This document shows, in pieces, positions 26,187 through 35,653 of a stretch of 64,000 bases of DNA. Source of the stretch: Streptomyces halobius (lineage in GTDB: Bacteria; Actinomycetota; Actinomycetes; Streptomycetales; Streptomycetaceae); the NCBI RefSeq assembly GCF_023277745.1, contig NZ_CP086322.1, positions 4,092,001-4,156,000 on the forward strand. The letters are read 5' to 3'. Below the pieces are notes generated by a model, which had not been told where the DNA came from, did no database searches, and worked only from the letters and a program-made list of their open reading frames with translations. A program made the position numbers and the translations under genes. Position 1 is the stretch's first letter. The number at the start of each line of letters is the position of its first letter.

Positions 26187-27125
26187 ATGACTTCCACCGC
26201 CGACCACGCCCACCTGCGGGCCCAGCTGGACACCCTCACCACCGAGGCGTTCCGGCCCGAGCTCGCCGATATCGACCGCCGCTCCACCCTGGAGATCGCC
26301 CGCACGATGAACGACGAGGACGCCACCGTCCCCGCCGCCGTCGCCCAGCAGCTCCCACGGATCGCCGCCGCCATCGACGCCACCGCCGCCCGGATGTCCC
26401 GCGGCGGCCGACTGATCTACGCGGGCGCCGGTACGGCGGGACGGCTCGGGGTGCTGGACGCCAGCGAGTGCCCGCCGACGTTCAACACCGACCCGTCCGA
26501 GGTGCTGGGGCTGATCGCGGGCGGCCCGTCCGCGCTGGTCACCGCCGTGGAGGGCGCCGAGGACAGCGCGGCACTCGCCGCCGAGGACCTGGCCTCCACC
26601 GGCCTGACCGAGCGGGACACCGTCGTCGGCGTCTCCGCCTCCGGTCGCACGCCGTACGCCATCGGGGCCGTCGAACACGCCCGCGCCCTGGGCGCGCTGA
26701 CCATCGGCCTGTCCTGCAACGCCGGTTCGGCACTCGCCGCGGCCGCCGAGCACGGCATCGAGGTCGTCGTGGGCCCCGAGCTGCTGACCGGCTCCACCCG
26801 TCTGAAGGCCGGCACCGCCCAGAAGCTGGTGCTCAACATGCTCTCGACCATCACCATGATCCGGCTGGGCAAGACCTACGGAAACCTGATGGTCGACGTC
26901 CGCGCCTCCAACGACAAACTGCGCGCCCGCTCCCGCCGCATCGTCGCCCTCGCCACCGGAGCCACCGATCCGGAAATCGAGTCCGCCCTGGCCGCGACGG
27001 ACGGCGAGGTGAAGAACGCCATCCTCACCCTCCTCGGCGGGGTCGACGGTCCCACCGCCGCCCGCCTCCTCGCCGACTCCCACGGCCACCTCCGCGCCGC
27101 CCTCCAGGCCGCGGCGAAGACCTGA
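26187..27125 (+). CDS. murQ: N-acetylmuramic acid 6-phosphate etherase MurQ
   Basis: Cleaves the D-lactyl ether of MurNAc 6-phosphate to GlcNAc 6-phosphate and lactate, in cell-wall sugar recovery. The 312-residue protein shows the SIS fold and family landmarks: GGRLIYAGAGTAGRLGVLDASE, CPPTFNTDP, the catalytic-Glu region EGAEDS, VVGVSASGRTPYAIGAVEHA, LKAGTAQKLVLNMLST, and KTYGNLMVDVRASNDKL. ATG at 26187. It is downstream of the RpiR regulator and upstream of the PTS transporter. Its product would feed NagA, encoded at 42217-43458 in this window. Confidence 0.95.
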   Translation: MTSTADHAHLRAQLDTLTTEAFRPELADIDRRSTLEIARTMNDEDATVPAAVAQQLPRIAAAIDATAARMSRGGRLIYAGAGTAGRLGVLDASECPPTFNTDPSEVLGLIAGGPSALVTAVEGAEDSAALAAEDLASTGLTERDTVVGVSASGRTPYAIGAVEHARALGALTIGLSCNAGSALAAAAEHGIEVVVGPELLTGSTRLKAGTAQKLVLNMLSTITMIRLGKTYGNLMVDVRASNDKLRARSRRIVALATGATDPEIESALAATDGEVKNAILTLLGGVDGPTAARLLADSHGHLRAALQAAAKT

Positions 27126-27144
27126 TCCGCCCCGACCCGCCGGC

Positions 27145-27198
27145 CTGGGGCCTGTCCGGTGGGTCGCGAGCCCGGCCATGACCCAGGACAGGCCCCAG
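27145..27198 (+). promoter_or_regulatory. Intercistronic hairpin between murQ and the PTS gene
   Basis: CTGGGGCCTGTCC (27145-27157) and GGACAGGCCCCAG (27186-27198) form a perfect 13-bp stem with a 28-nt loop. It may attenuate read-through into the transporter gene or stabilise the murQ message. No T-run follows. Confidence 0.6.
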
Positions 27199-27227
27199 TC
27201 ATAGTCCGCACAGCTAAGGCACCGCAC

Positions 27228-28931
27228 ATGACCGAAGACAAGAATCGCGCCACCGCCGCCGCGGTCCTCCCCCTCGTCGGCGGCGCCGCCAACGTCACCT
27301 CCATCGCCCACTGCATGACCCGGCTCCGCCTCGGCATCCGGGACCGGTCCCTGGTGCAGGACGACGCCCTGAAGGCGCTGCCGGTCGTCATGGGCGTGGT
27401 CGAGGACGACACGTACCAGATCGTGCTGGGCCCCGGGACGGTCGCCCGGGTCACCCCCGAGTTCGAGCGCCTGGTCGCACAGGCCCGCGCCACCACCCCC
27501 GGGCCGCACACGGCAGCGGTCATGACCACGGGAACCGACCCGGACACGGCCACGAGAGAGGCCACGGGCACCGACCCGGACACGGCCACGAGAGAAGCCA
27601 CAGGAACCGACACCGGCCCCGCCGCCGGACCGGCCGCCGCCGAGGCGCCCCCGACAACGACGACGACCACCGCCGACGACCTCGCCACCCAGGGATCCGC
27701 CCTGAAGGCCCGCCAGAGGGCCAGGAACGCCACACCGCTCAAGCTCTTCCTCCGACGCGTCGCCGGCATCTTCATCCCGCTGATCCCGGCCCTGATCGGC
27801 TGCGGCATCGTCTCCGGCATCAACGGCCTGCTGAGCAACCTCGGCTGGCTGCCCTCGGCCGTCCCGGCACTGGCCGCCATCGCCTCCGGCTTCATGTCGC
27901 TCATCGCCGTCTTCGTCGGCTACAACACCGCCAAGGAATTCGGCGGTACGCCCATCCTGGGCGGCGCGGTCGCCGCGATCATCGTCTTCCCGGGCGTCGC
28001 GGACATCAGCGCCTTCGGCCAGAAGCTCTCCCCCGGACAGGGCGGCGTCCTCGGCGCACTGGCCGCCGCGCTGCTCGCCGTCCAGGTGGAGAAGTGGTGC
28101 CGCAAGGCGGTTCCCGAGGCGCTGGACGTCCTGCTCACCCCCACCCTCACCGTCCTGATCACCGGCCTGGCCACCCTCTTCGGCCTGATGTTCACCGCGG
28201 GTGAGGTCGCCGCCGCCATCGGCACCTTCGCCGACTGGCTCCTCGCACACGGCGGAGCACTCGCCGGCTTCATCCTGGGCGGCCTCTTCCTCCCCCTCGT
28301 CATGCTGGGTCTCCACCAGGCCCTCATCCCCATCCACACCACCCTCATCGAACAGCAGGGATACACCGTCCTGCTCCCGATCCTCGCCATGGCCGGCGCG
28401 GGCCAGGTCGGCGCCGCCATCGCCGTCTACGTACGCCTCCCCCGCAACGGCTCGATCCGTACGACCATCAAGTCCGCCCTCCCCACCGGCTTCCTGGGCG
28501 TCGGTGAGCCACTGATCTACGGTGTCTCACTTCCCCTCGGCCGCCCGTTCATCACCGCCTGCATCGGCGGCGCCTTCGGCGGCGGCTTCGTCGGCCTGTT
28601 CAGCCAACTCGGCGACACCGTCGGCTCCACCGCCATCGGCCCCTCGGGCTGGGCCCTGTTCCCGCTGGTCAAGGGGAATCAGGGCTTCCTCACCACCCTC
28701 GTCGTCTACGCCCTCGGCCTGGCCGTCGGCTACCTCGCCGGCTTCCTCACCACCTACTTCTTCGGCTTCAGCAAGCAGCTGCTCACCGAACTCAACACCA
28801 CACCAGAGCCCGCGAACCCCACCCCGGCACCCGCAATCTCCAACGCCAACGCCCGCCCCGACGACGCCCCCGACGCCACGCCCAGTCCCGGTGCGGACTC
28901 CGGCCAGGCCGAGCCGATCTCCACAGCCTGA
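27228..28931 (+). CDS. PTS IIBC component, MurNAc (MurP-like) type
   Basis: Phosphotransferase-system membrane permease: 567 residues with a IIB domain (residues 1-85, active-site Cys in HCMTRLRLGI), a linker of about 90 residues, and a IIC domain of about ten helices (KLFLRRVAGIFIPLIPALIG, GYNTAKEFGGTPILGGAVAA, GEPLIYGVSLPLGRPF). No IIA domain is present, so phosphate must come from a separate IIA (Crr-type). The linker contains two copies of TGTDPDTATREA from a 36-bp tandem repeat. The ATG at 27228 begins the IIB domain. The regulator and murQ upstream point to MurNAc uptake. Confidence 0.9.
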   Translation: MTEDKNRATAAAVLPLVGGAANVTSIAHCMTRLRLGIRDRSLVQDDALKALPVVMGVVEDDTYQIVLGPGTVARVTPEFERLVAQARATTPGPHTAAVMTTGTDPDTATREATGTDPDTATREATGTDTGPAAGPAAAEAPPTTTTTTADDLATQGSALKARQRARNATPLKLFLRRVAGIFIPLIPALIGCGIVSGINGLLSNLGWLPSAVPALAAIASGFMSLIAVFVGYNTAKEFGGTPILGGAVAAIIVFPGVADISAFGQKLSPGQGGVLGALAAALLAVQVEKWCRKAVPEALDVLLTPTLTVLITGLATLFGLMFTAGEVAAAIGTFADWLLAHGGALAGFILGGLFLPLVMLGLHQALIPIHTTLIEQQGYTVLLPILAMAGAGQVGAAIAVYVRLPRNGSIRTTIKSALPTGFLGVGEPLIYGVSLPLGRPFITACIGGAFGGGFVGLFSQLGDTVGSTAIGPSGWALFPLVKGNQGFLTTLVVYALGLAVGYLAGFLTTYFFGFSKQLLTELNTTPEPANPTPAPAISNANARPDDAPDATPSPGADSGQAEPISTA

Positions 28932-28980
28932 TGTCTCCTGTCGCCGCCTGACCACGGCCGCCGGGGCAGCCTCGGCCGCC

Positions 28981-28999
28981 GGCCGCAGGCCCTGCGGCC
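28981..28999. terminator. Bidirectional terminator hairpin
   Basis: GGCCGCAG-GCC-CTGCGGCC, a perfect 8-bp stem, lies between the convergent PTS and VOC genes. Confidence 0.55.
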
Positions 29000-29013
29000 T
29001 GCGCGACGGCCCG

Positions 29014-29421
29014 TCAGGCGTACTTGCCCATCTCGCTGGCCTCCAGCCTCGCCTTCTCGTTGACGCCGATGACATAGCCATCGAGGTCGCGGAAGTAGAA
29101 CATCCGCTGTCCCGTGTGATCGGTGCCGATGGGCTTGACGATCTCGGCGTGCTGGGCGATGCGGTCGTGGGTGCCGTCGAGGTCGTCCACGCTCAGGTAG
29201 AACATGCCGGCGAAGCCGATGGGGGTGTCCTTGAGGACGGGCAGCCAGGTCTTCAGATCCTCGTTGCGGTAGATCATGGCGCAGAACTCGCCCCCGTAGA
29301 GGAGCATGTGGATGTCATCGCCGGGGCGGGACATGCTGGAGTCCGCGTCGAAGCCGAGCTTCTTGTAGAAGGCGAGGCTGGCGGCGGTGTCCTGGACACT
29401 GATACAGGGCGCGAAAGGCAT
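29014..29421 (-). CDS. VOC-family (glyoxalase/bleomycin-resistance fold) protein
   Basis: A 135-residue protein. Two beta-alpha-beta-beta-beta modules are visible: PFAPCISVQDTAASLAFYKK through DDIHMLLYGGEFCAMIYRNE, and GMFYLSVDDLDGTHDRIAQH through GQRMFYFRDLDGYVIGVNEK. The ATG at 29421 starts the fold; the longer open frame upstream is encoded by short GGCGGTAC repeats. Substrate unknown. It probably forms an operon with the second VOC gene 74 bp upstream. Confidence 0.85.
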   Translation of the reverse strand: MPFAPCISVQDTAASLAFYKKLGFDADSSMSRPGDDIHMLLYGGEFCAMIYRNEDLKTWLPVLKDTPIGFAGMFYLSVDDLDGTHDRIAQHAEIVKPIGTDHTGQRMFYFRDLDGYVIGVNEKARLEASEMGKYA

Positions 29422-29495
29422 GGTTTTCTCCGGGGTTTGCACGGGGCGGTACGGGCGGTACGGGCGGTACTGGTTCTCAAGGATGTGGACAGGGG

Positions 29496-29945
29496 TCAGG
29501 CGGTCCAGGGGCGGCTGACGCAGAAGGGCTGACCCGAGGGATCCAGCAGGACCGTCCACTGCTCACCGCCGGGCTGGTGCTCGGGCTTGGTCGCACCGAG
29601 CTCCAGCAGCCGCCGCACGGCGGCCTCGATGTCGTCGAAGGCCAGGTCGAGATGGAAGGGGAGCTCGTCGGCCGGCCAGTTCGGCGGGGTGAAGTTCTTG
29701 GCGGTGTAGAAGACGTACGTCGTGGTCCAGTCGGGGTCGTTGACGATGAACGCGACGGGAACGCCGTGCTCGTCGGGGAACTCCTTAGTCACCTTCCAGC
29801 CCAGGGCCGCGGCGTAGAAGTCGGCGAGCACCCGGCCGTCATGGCCCCAGAAGGCATACGAGGAGACCTTGCCGACGGGCGGGCGGCCCGCGGTCGGAGA
29901 GTTCGTGGACGCGGAGTTTGTGTACGGGGTGGATGCGCTGGTCAT
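29496..29945 (-). CDS. VOC-family protein
   Basis: A 149-residue glyoxalase-fold protein: SSYAFWGHDGRVLADFYAAA, LGWKV, VAFIVNDPDWTTTYVFYTAK, FHLDLAFDDIEAAVRRLLEL, GATKPEHQPGGEQWTVLLDP, SGQPFCV. Start taken as ATG 29945; a GTG at 29957 with AAGGAA upstream is equally plausible. It is divergent from a TetR-type gene, which probably controls it together with the second VOC gene. Confidence 0.85.
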   Translation of the reverse strand: MTSASTPYTNSASTNSPTAGRPPVGKVSSYAFWGHDGRVLADFYAAALGWKVTKEFPDEHGVPVAFIVNDPDWTTTYVFYTAKNFTPPNWPADELPFHLDLAFDDIEAAVRRLLELGATKPEHQPGGEQWTVLLDPSGQPFCVSRPWTA

Positions 29946-30030
29946 GGGGAGGGTCACCGTTCCTTCTGCTGTGGCACGTACTGCGGCGCGCTCGTCGTTC
30001 CGCCCCCATACACGCACCTGTTCCCGAAGT

Positions 30031-30049
30031 GGTACATGAGTACTGTACT
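30031..30049. promoter_or_regulatory. TetR-type operator candidate in the VOC/TetR divergent region
   Basis: GGTACATGAGTACTGTACT contains AGTAC-T-GTACT and an overlapping GTAC-ATGA-GTAC inverted repeat. It lies about 85 bp upstream of the VOC start. The rest of the 280-bp divergent region shows no other clear site. Confidence 0.4.
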
Positions 30050-30228
30050 GAAACCTTGAAGGAGGTGCAATTAGGACATTGAGGGACCTATACCCGGACC
30101 GGGAAAGTGCAGGGACGCAAGGAGAATGGCGACATCCCACCCCGCTGCTACCTGCCCAGCCCCCGCGCCGCCCCTACGGCACCGCCGTACTATTCTGAAT
30201 TCATCTCGTCACCGTCTGGAGTTCCCGC

Positions 30229-30879
30229 ATGTCCGCTGACCAGCCGCCCGCCCGGCGCCGCCGCGATCCCGAGCGGCGGATCGCGGAGATCATCGCGGCC
30301 ACCGAACGCGTCATCGCCGCCCGCGGCATCGAGGGCCTGACGCATCGCGCCGTCGCGGAGGAGGCCGGTGTCCCGCTCGGGGCGACGACGTATCACTTCG
30401 CGACGAAGGACGACCTCATCGCCGCAGCCCTGCAGCGCTCCGTCGACCGCTTCGCCGCCTACCTCGACGAATGGGTCGCCCAACGCCCCGCGCTCTCCCC
30501 CGACCAGCAGGCCGTACTGCTCACCGACGCCCTTCTGCCCGGGATGGGCCCCCAACGCGACCAGCAGGTCATGGAGTTCGAGCTGTACCTCGCCGCGCTG
30601 CGCCGTCCCACGCTGCGTCCGATCGCCGACCAGCACACCCAGCTGAGCATCCGCGCACTGTCCCACTACACCGACCCGGACACCGCCGCCGCGGCCGCGG
30701 CCGCGCTCAACGGCATCAGCCTGCGCGCCCTGGCCAACTCCACGCCACCCACCCGCACCGAGGTCGAGACCATCCTGCGCCGCATCCTCACCCCCAACCC
30801 GGTCCTGCCCGCACCCGCCGGCCCCCAGGACGACAGCACCGAACCGCCGACCACCGCCCCGGTCGAGCACGACGCCTGA
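30229..30879 (+). CDS. TetR/AcrR-family regulator
   Basis: A 216-residue regulator. The N-terminal HTH (RIAEIIAATERVIAARGIEG, LTHRAVAEEAGVPLGATTYH, FATKDDLIAAAL) is typical of TetR_N; the rest is an all-helical ligand domain with a disordered Pro/Thr tail. The ATG at 30229 has a modest upstream ribosome binding site. It is divergent from the two VOC genes, which are its most likely targets. Ligand unknown. Confidence 0.9.
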   Translation: MSADQPPARRRRDPERRIAEIIAATERVIAARGIEGLTHRAVAEEAGVPLGATTYHFATKDDLIAAALQRSVDRFAAYLDEWVAQRPALSPDQQAVLLTDALLPGMGPQRDQQVMEFELYLAALRRPTLRPIADQHTQLSIRALSHYTDPDTAAAAAAALNGISLRALANSTPPTRTEVETILRRILTPNPVLPAPAGPQDDSTEPPTTAPVEHDA

Positions 30880-31049
30880 CGCCGGGCCCACCGCAGCCGC
30901 ACCGGAAGCCGTCCGTCACGGCACCCGCACCGACATCCAGCACCCAGCCGACGTGCAAGGAACTTTCGTACCCGGGGGCGCCCCAGAACCCCCGAAACGG
31001 CACACCCGGCATCGCGCACGCCCCCGTCACTCCACTCCACCCCGCCTCG

Positions 31050-31103
31050 CCCCAAAAAGCCGTCGGGGCGGCACCCCCCGCAAAGAGGGTGCCGCCCCGA
31101 CGG
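31050..31103 (-). terminator. groEL terminator
   Basis: A perfect 17-bp stem (31060-31076 with 31087-31103; arms CCGTCGGGGCGGCACCC and its complement) is followed on the minus strand by GCTTTTTGGGG. A strong intrinsic terminator 27 bp after groEL. Confidence 0.85.
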
Positions 31104-31129
31104 ACGTGCGGACAGTCGATCCCGGAGGA

Positions 31130-32860
<1,731 letters not shown>

Positions 32861-32879
32861 TCACCGAGTCGGTCCTGAT

Positions 32880-32906
32880 CTGTCACTCTCACCCGGAGAG
32901 TGCTAA
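32880..32906 (-). promoter_or_regulatory. CIRCE element 1 (HrcA operator)
   Basis: On the minus strand TTAGCACTC-N9-GAGTGACAG, the 9-9-9 CIRCE layout with one perfect and one degenerate arm, about 125 bp upstream of groEL. Confidence 0.75.
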
Positions 32907-32914
32907 CGCAATGA

Positions 32915-32941
32915 TTAGCACTCGGGGCCATCGAGTGCAAG
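32915..32941 (-). promoter_or_regulatory. CIRCE element 2 (HrcA operator)
   Basis: Written on the plus strand, TTAGCACTC (32915-32923), 9 bp, GAGTGCAAG (32933-32941): one perfect arm and one matching 7 of 9. It is centred 35 bp from element 1. Confidence 0.65.
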
Positions 32942-32996
32942 CGGCTACGACGGGCGGGCACAAGCGGCCTGAACGGCGGGCACCGGGATACGCAGA

Positions 32997-33025
32997 AGAC
33001 CCGCACCCCAGCAGGGCGCGGGTCT
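32997..33025 (-). terminator. Terminator of the cold-shock gene
   Basis: AGACCCGC and GCGGGTCT form an 8-bp stem with a 13-nt loop, followed on the minus strand by TCTGCG. It lies 26 bp after the cold-shock gene. Confidence 0.55.
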
Positions 33026-33051
33026 CCACAACGCTGCAGTCGGTCGGCGCT

Positions 33052-33255
33052 TCAGGCCGTCACCCGGACCATGTCCGCCTGCGGCCCCTTCTGGCCCTGC
33101 GAGATTTCGAACTCGACCCGCTGCCCCTCCTCAAGGGTGCGGTAGCCGTCCATCTGAATCGCGCTGTAGTGGACGAAAACATCCGCACCACCGTCGACCG
33201 CGATGAAGCCGTACCCCTTCTCCGCGTTGAACCACTTGACGGTGCCCTGAGCCAT
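33052..33255 (-). CDS. Cold-shock protein, CspA type
   Basis: A classical 67-residue cold-shock domain protein that binds single-stranded RNA/DNA and resolves secondary structure. RNP1 [10 protein letters not shown] and RNP2 DVFVHYSAI are present; it starts [14 protein letters not shown] at 33255. The untranslated leader is probably long, as is usual in this family. Monocistronic, between groEL and the thrC operon. Confidence 0.95.
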   Translation of the reverse strand: MAQGTVKWFNAEKGYGFIAVDGGADVFVHYSAIQMDGYRTLEEGQRVEFEISQGQKGPQADMVRVTA

Positions 33256-33668
33256 GCCTAACTCCCCTATTACTGGCCCTTGCACAGGACCGCACTCCGC
33301 GGACCCGGGTCAGACCTCACCCCTTGAATGGCCTGTGGGGTGTGCGCCGGAACGCGTCGACCGCCGCTGAATGTATCTGCCTCGATGCCCAGCGCAACAG
33401 GTCAATCGGACGAGAATTCCGGCGACGAGGAATCGGCAATATGCCGCGAACTCCCGTTATTCCCGGGCAAGTCGGGCCGGGCATAACGCGCATAGTCGAC
33501 AAATATCGCACACGCTTTGGACGCAACTCACCGCGGTCTCATATGCGTTCGGCACGCGCACGGAGAGGGATCGCCATGATGGTAGCGCCTTTCGAAACAT
33601 GGAATTACCCCGTCCGCTTTGCTGCGTACGGGGTAATTCCAGTCAGGCGACGGAGGGGATGGCTTGAA
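33256..33668. other. Intergenic region with the thrC-operon terminator and the csp leader
   Basis: At 33601-33640, GGAATTACCCCGT and ACGGGGTAATTCC form a perfect 13-bp stem with a 14-nt loop, placed to end the thrC-moaD transcript on the minus strand. The rest (about 33256-33600) is less GC-rich than the genes and is the likely promoter and leader of the cold-shock gene; no ORF is supported. Confidence 0.7.
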
Positions 33669-33947
33669 TCAGCACCCTCCGGCCACCGCCGGAATGATCG
33701 AGATACCGGTGCCGTCCGGCGTCGGCGTCTCCAGACCCTGTTCAAAACGGACGTCGTCGTCGTTGACGTACACGTTCACGAAGCGGCGCAGCTTGCCCGC
33801 GTCGTCCAGCACACGGGCCGCGATGCCCTGGTGGTTCGTCTCCAGATCGGCGATGACCTCGGAGAGGGTCGCGCCCTCGGCGGTGACCTCGGCCTCGCCG
33901 CCGGTGTACGTGCGGAGGATGGTGGGGATGCGGACCTTGACGCTCAT
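33669..33947 (-). CDS. MoaD/ThiS-family sulfur carrier ending Gly-Gly-Cys (CysO-like)
   Basis: A 92-residue ubiquitin-fold sulfur carrier: MSVKVRIPTILRTYTGGEAE, TLSEVIADLETNHQGIAARV, RRFVNVYVNDDDVRFEQGLE, DGTGISIIPAVAGGC. Carriers of this family normally end in Gly-Gly, which is adenylated and thiocarboxylated. Here the gene encodes one extra Cys, so a protease (JAMM/Mec type) would have to expose the diglycine first. It starts at ATG 33947, 52 bp after threonine synthase on the same strand, and so shares the SAM riboswitch. A CysO-like role in cysteine synthesis is inferred. Confidence 0.88.
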   Translation of the reverse strand: MSVKVRIPTILRTYTGGEAEVTAEGATLSEVIADLETNHQGIAARVLDDAGKLRRFVNVYVNDDDVRFEQGLETPTPDGTGISIIPAVAGGC

Positions 33948-33999
33948 GGGTTCTGCCTTCCAGCGGGGTGCGAGGAGTACGAGGTGCGGGTTCGGGGGC

Positions 34000-35304
34000 T
34001 CAGCCGGCCAGGCCGGCCGCGCGGAACGCGTCCAGGCTCGGACTGATGGTGGCCGTGGGCCCGGTGGTCGGAGCGACGGCGTCAAGCGTCTTGAGGCCGT
34101 CACCGGTGTTCAGGACGACGGTGGTCAGGGACGGGTCGAGCACACCGTTCTCGATGAGCTTCTTCGTCACGCCGACGGTCACACCGCCCGCGGTCTCCGC
34201 GAAGATCCCCTCCGTCCGGGCCAGCAGCTTGATCGCGTCCACGACCTGTGCGTCGTTGACATCCTCCACCGCACCGCCCGTACGGCGCGCGATGTCGAGA
34301 ACATACGGCCCGTCGGCCGGGTTGCCGATCGCCAGCGACTTGGCGATGGTGTTCGGCTTCTGGGGCCGTACGACGTCGTGGCCCGCCTTGAAGGCCGTCG
34401 ACACCGGCGAGCAGCCCTCCGCCTGGGCGCCGAAGATCTTGTACGGCCTGTCCTCGACCAGGCCGAGCTTGATCAGCTCCTTCAGCCCCTTGTCGATCTT
34501 GGTGAGCTGCGAGCCCGAGGCGATCGGGATGACGATCTGGTCCGGCAGCCGCCAGCCCAGCTGCTCGCAGATCTCGTACGCGAGCGTCTTGGAACCCTCG
34601 CCGTAGTAGGGGCGCAGGTTGACGTTGACGAAGCCCCAGCCCTCGCCCAGCGGGTCGCCGATGAGTTCCGAGCAGAAGCGGTTGACGTCGTCGTAGTTGC
34701 CCTCGATGCCGACCAGGTCGCCGCCGTAGACCGCGGCCATGACGACCTTGCCGGCCTCCAGGTCGTGCGGGATGAAGACACAGGACTTGAAGCCGGCGCG
34801 CCGGGCCGCGGCGCCGACCGCGCCCGCGAGGTTGCCGGTCGAGGAGCAGGAGAGAGTGGTGAAGCCGAAGGCGCGGGCGGCCTCGACGGCGATGGCGACG
34901 ACGCGGTCCTTGAAGGAGTGCGTCGGGTTGCCGGAGTCGTCCTTGACGTGCAGACCGCCGGTGACGCCCAGCTCGCGGGCGAGGTTGTCGGCCTTGACCA
35001 GTTTGGTGAAGCCGGGGTTGAGGTTGGGCTTGTCGGCGACGTCGGCGGGGACGGGCAGCAGCGGGGCGTAGCGCCAGATGTTGTCCGGGCCGGCCTCGAT
35101 CCGCTTCCGCAGGGCTTCTGTGTGATCCGGCCCGCCGGTCGGCAGGTCGTATGCCACTTCGAGCGGCCCGAAACATTCCTGGCAGGCGAAGAGGGGACCG
35201 AGATCGAAACGCTGTCCGCACTCGCGGCAGGACAGCGCGGCGGCGGGCCCAAGAGCGACGGTGGAGGTGCTTGCGGACGTGCTTTCGGTGACTTGCACAG
35301 CCAT
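34000..35304 (-). CDS. thrC: Threonine synthase
   Basis: PLP enzyme converting O-phosphohomoserine to threonine: 434 residues. An N-terminal four-Cys zinc-ribbon (LSCREC... ACQECFG) is followed by KDDSGNPTHSFKDRVVAIAV (PLP Lys in SFKDR), TLSCSSTGNLAGAVGAAARR, IASGSQLTKI, and the C-terminal TAGGVTVGVTKK. The ATG at 35304 lies just 3' of the riboswitch and AGGAGAAAGG; the upstream in-frame start would fall inside the riboswitch. The SAM control makes sense because threonine and methionine compete for homoserine phosphate. Confidence 0.95.
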   Translation of the reverse strand: MAVQVTESTSASTSTVALGPAAALSCRECGQRFDLGPLFACQECFGPLEVAYDLPTGGPDHTEALRKRIEAGPDNIWRYAPLLPVPADVADKPNLNPGFTKLVKADNLARELGVTGGLHVKDDSGNPTHSFKDRVVAIAVEAARAFGFTTLSCSSTGNLAGAVGAAARRAGFKSCVFIPHDLEAGKVVMAAVYGGDLVGIEGNYDDVNRFCSELIGDPLGEGWGFVNVNLRPYYGEGSKTLAYEICEQLGWRLPDQIVIPIASGSQLTKIDKGLKELIKLGLVEDRPYKIFGAQAEGCSPVSTAFKAGHDVVRPQKPNTIAKSLAIGNPADGPYVLDIARRTGGAVEDVNDAQVVDAIKLLARTEGIFAETAGGVTVGVTKKLIENGVLDPSLTTVVLNTGDGLKTLDAVAPTTGPTATISPSLDAFRAAGLAG

Positions 35305-35323
35305 GGAGGCGAGGCCCTTTCTC

Positions 35324-35478
35324 CTCATCTTCCTCGAGGCGCATCTCGCCACGAGACGGATTTGGCACCTTCCCTAGCCGGGAGCCTCGCGCGCGCTAGT
35401 AGCTGCACTGCGGCGGAGACCGGCTGGAGGGTTGCCGGGGCTTCAACGGGCCGTATCCCTCTGCCCCTCTGGATGAGC
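35324..35478 (-). ncRNA. SAM (S-box type) riboswitch upstream of thrC
   Basis: The minus strand from about 35478 reads CTCATCCAGAGGGGCAGAGG, GATACGGCCC, GTTGAAGCCCCGGCAACC, a variable arm, then GGTGCCAAATCC, a short CTCG-TGG-CGAG hairpin and AAGATGAGG. These are the conserved S-box blocks in order, and CTCATC/GATGAG would close P1. The 3' strand of P1 abuts AGGAGAAAGG, the thrC ribosome binding site, so SAM binding would probably block translation. Confidence 0.88.
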
Positions 35479-35653
35479 GGTATGGCGCTGGGCCGAAACC
35501 CAGGCGTTTATGGCGCGGTGCCCCCGACATGCGACGGTCATCCGCGTTGTTCAAGACTGTAACCGAAGGCACTGACAGTTGAGATAGTCGTCCGATCCGC
35601 GAGATGGATCACATACCGGCCCCCAACCGGGTGGCCACCGAGGAGTCGTAGAC

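Noticed and set aside
25137..28337. Very long minus-strand open frame (over 1000 codons) across the RpiR-murQ-PTS genes
   Set aside because: It is antisense to three well-supported genes and is open only because of GC-rich codon bias; it has no recognisable domain.
32898..32923. GAGTGCTAA-N8-TTAGCACTC read as a single CIRCE
   Set aside because: The arms are in the wrong relative order for CIRCE; each instead belongs to a neighbouring 9-9-9 element.
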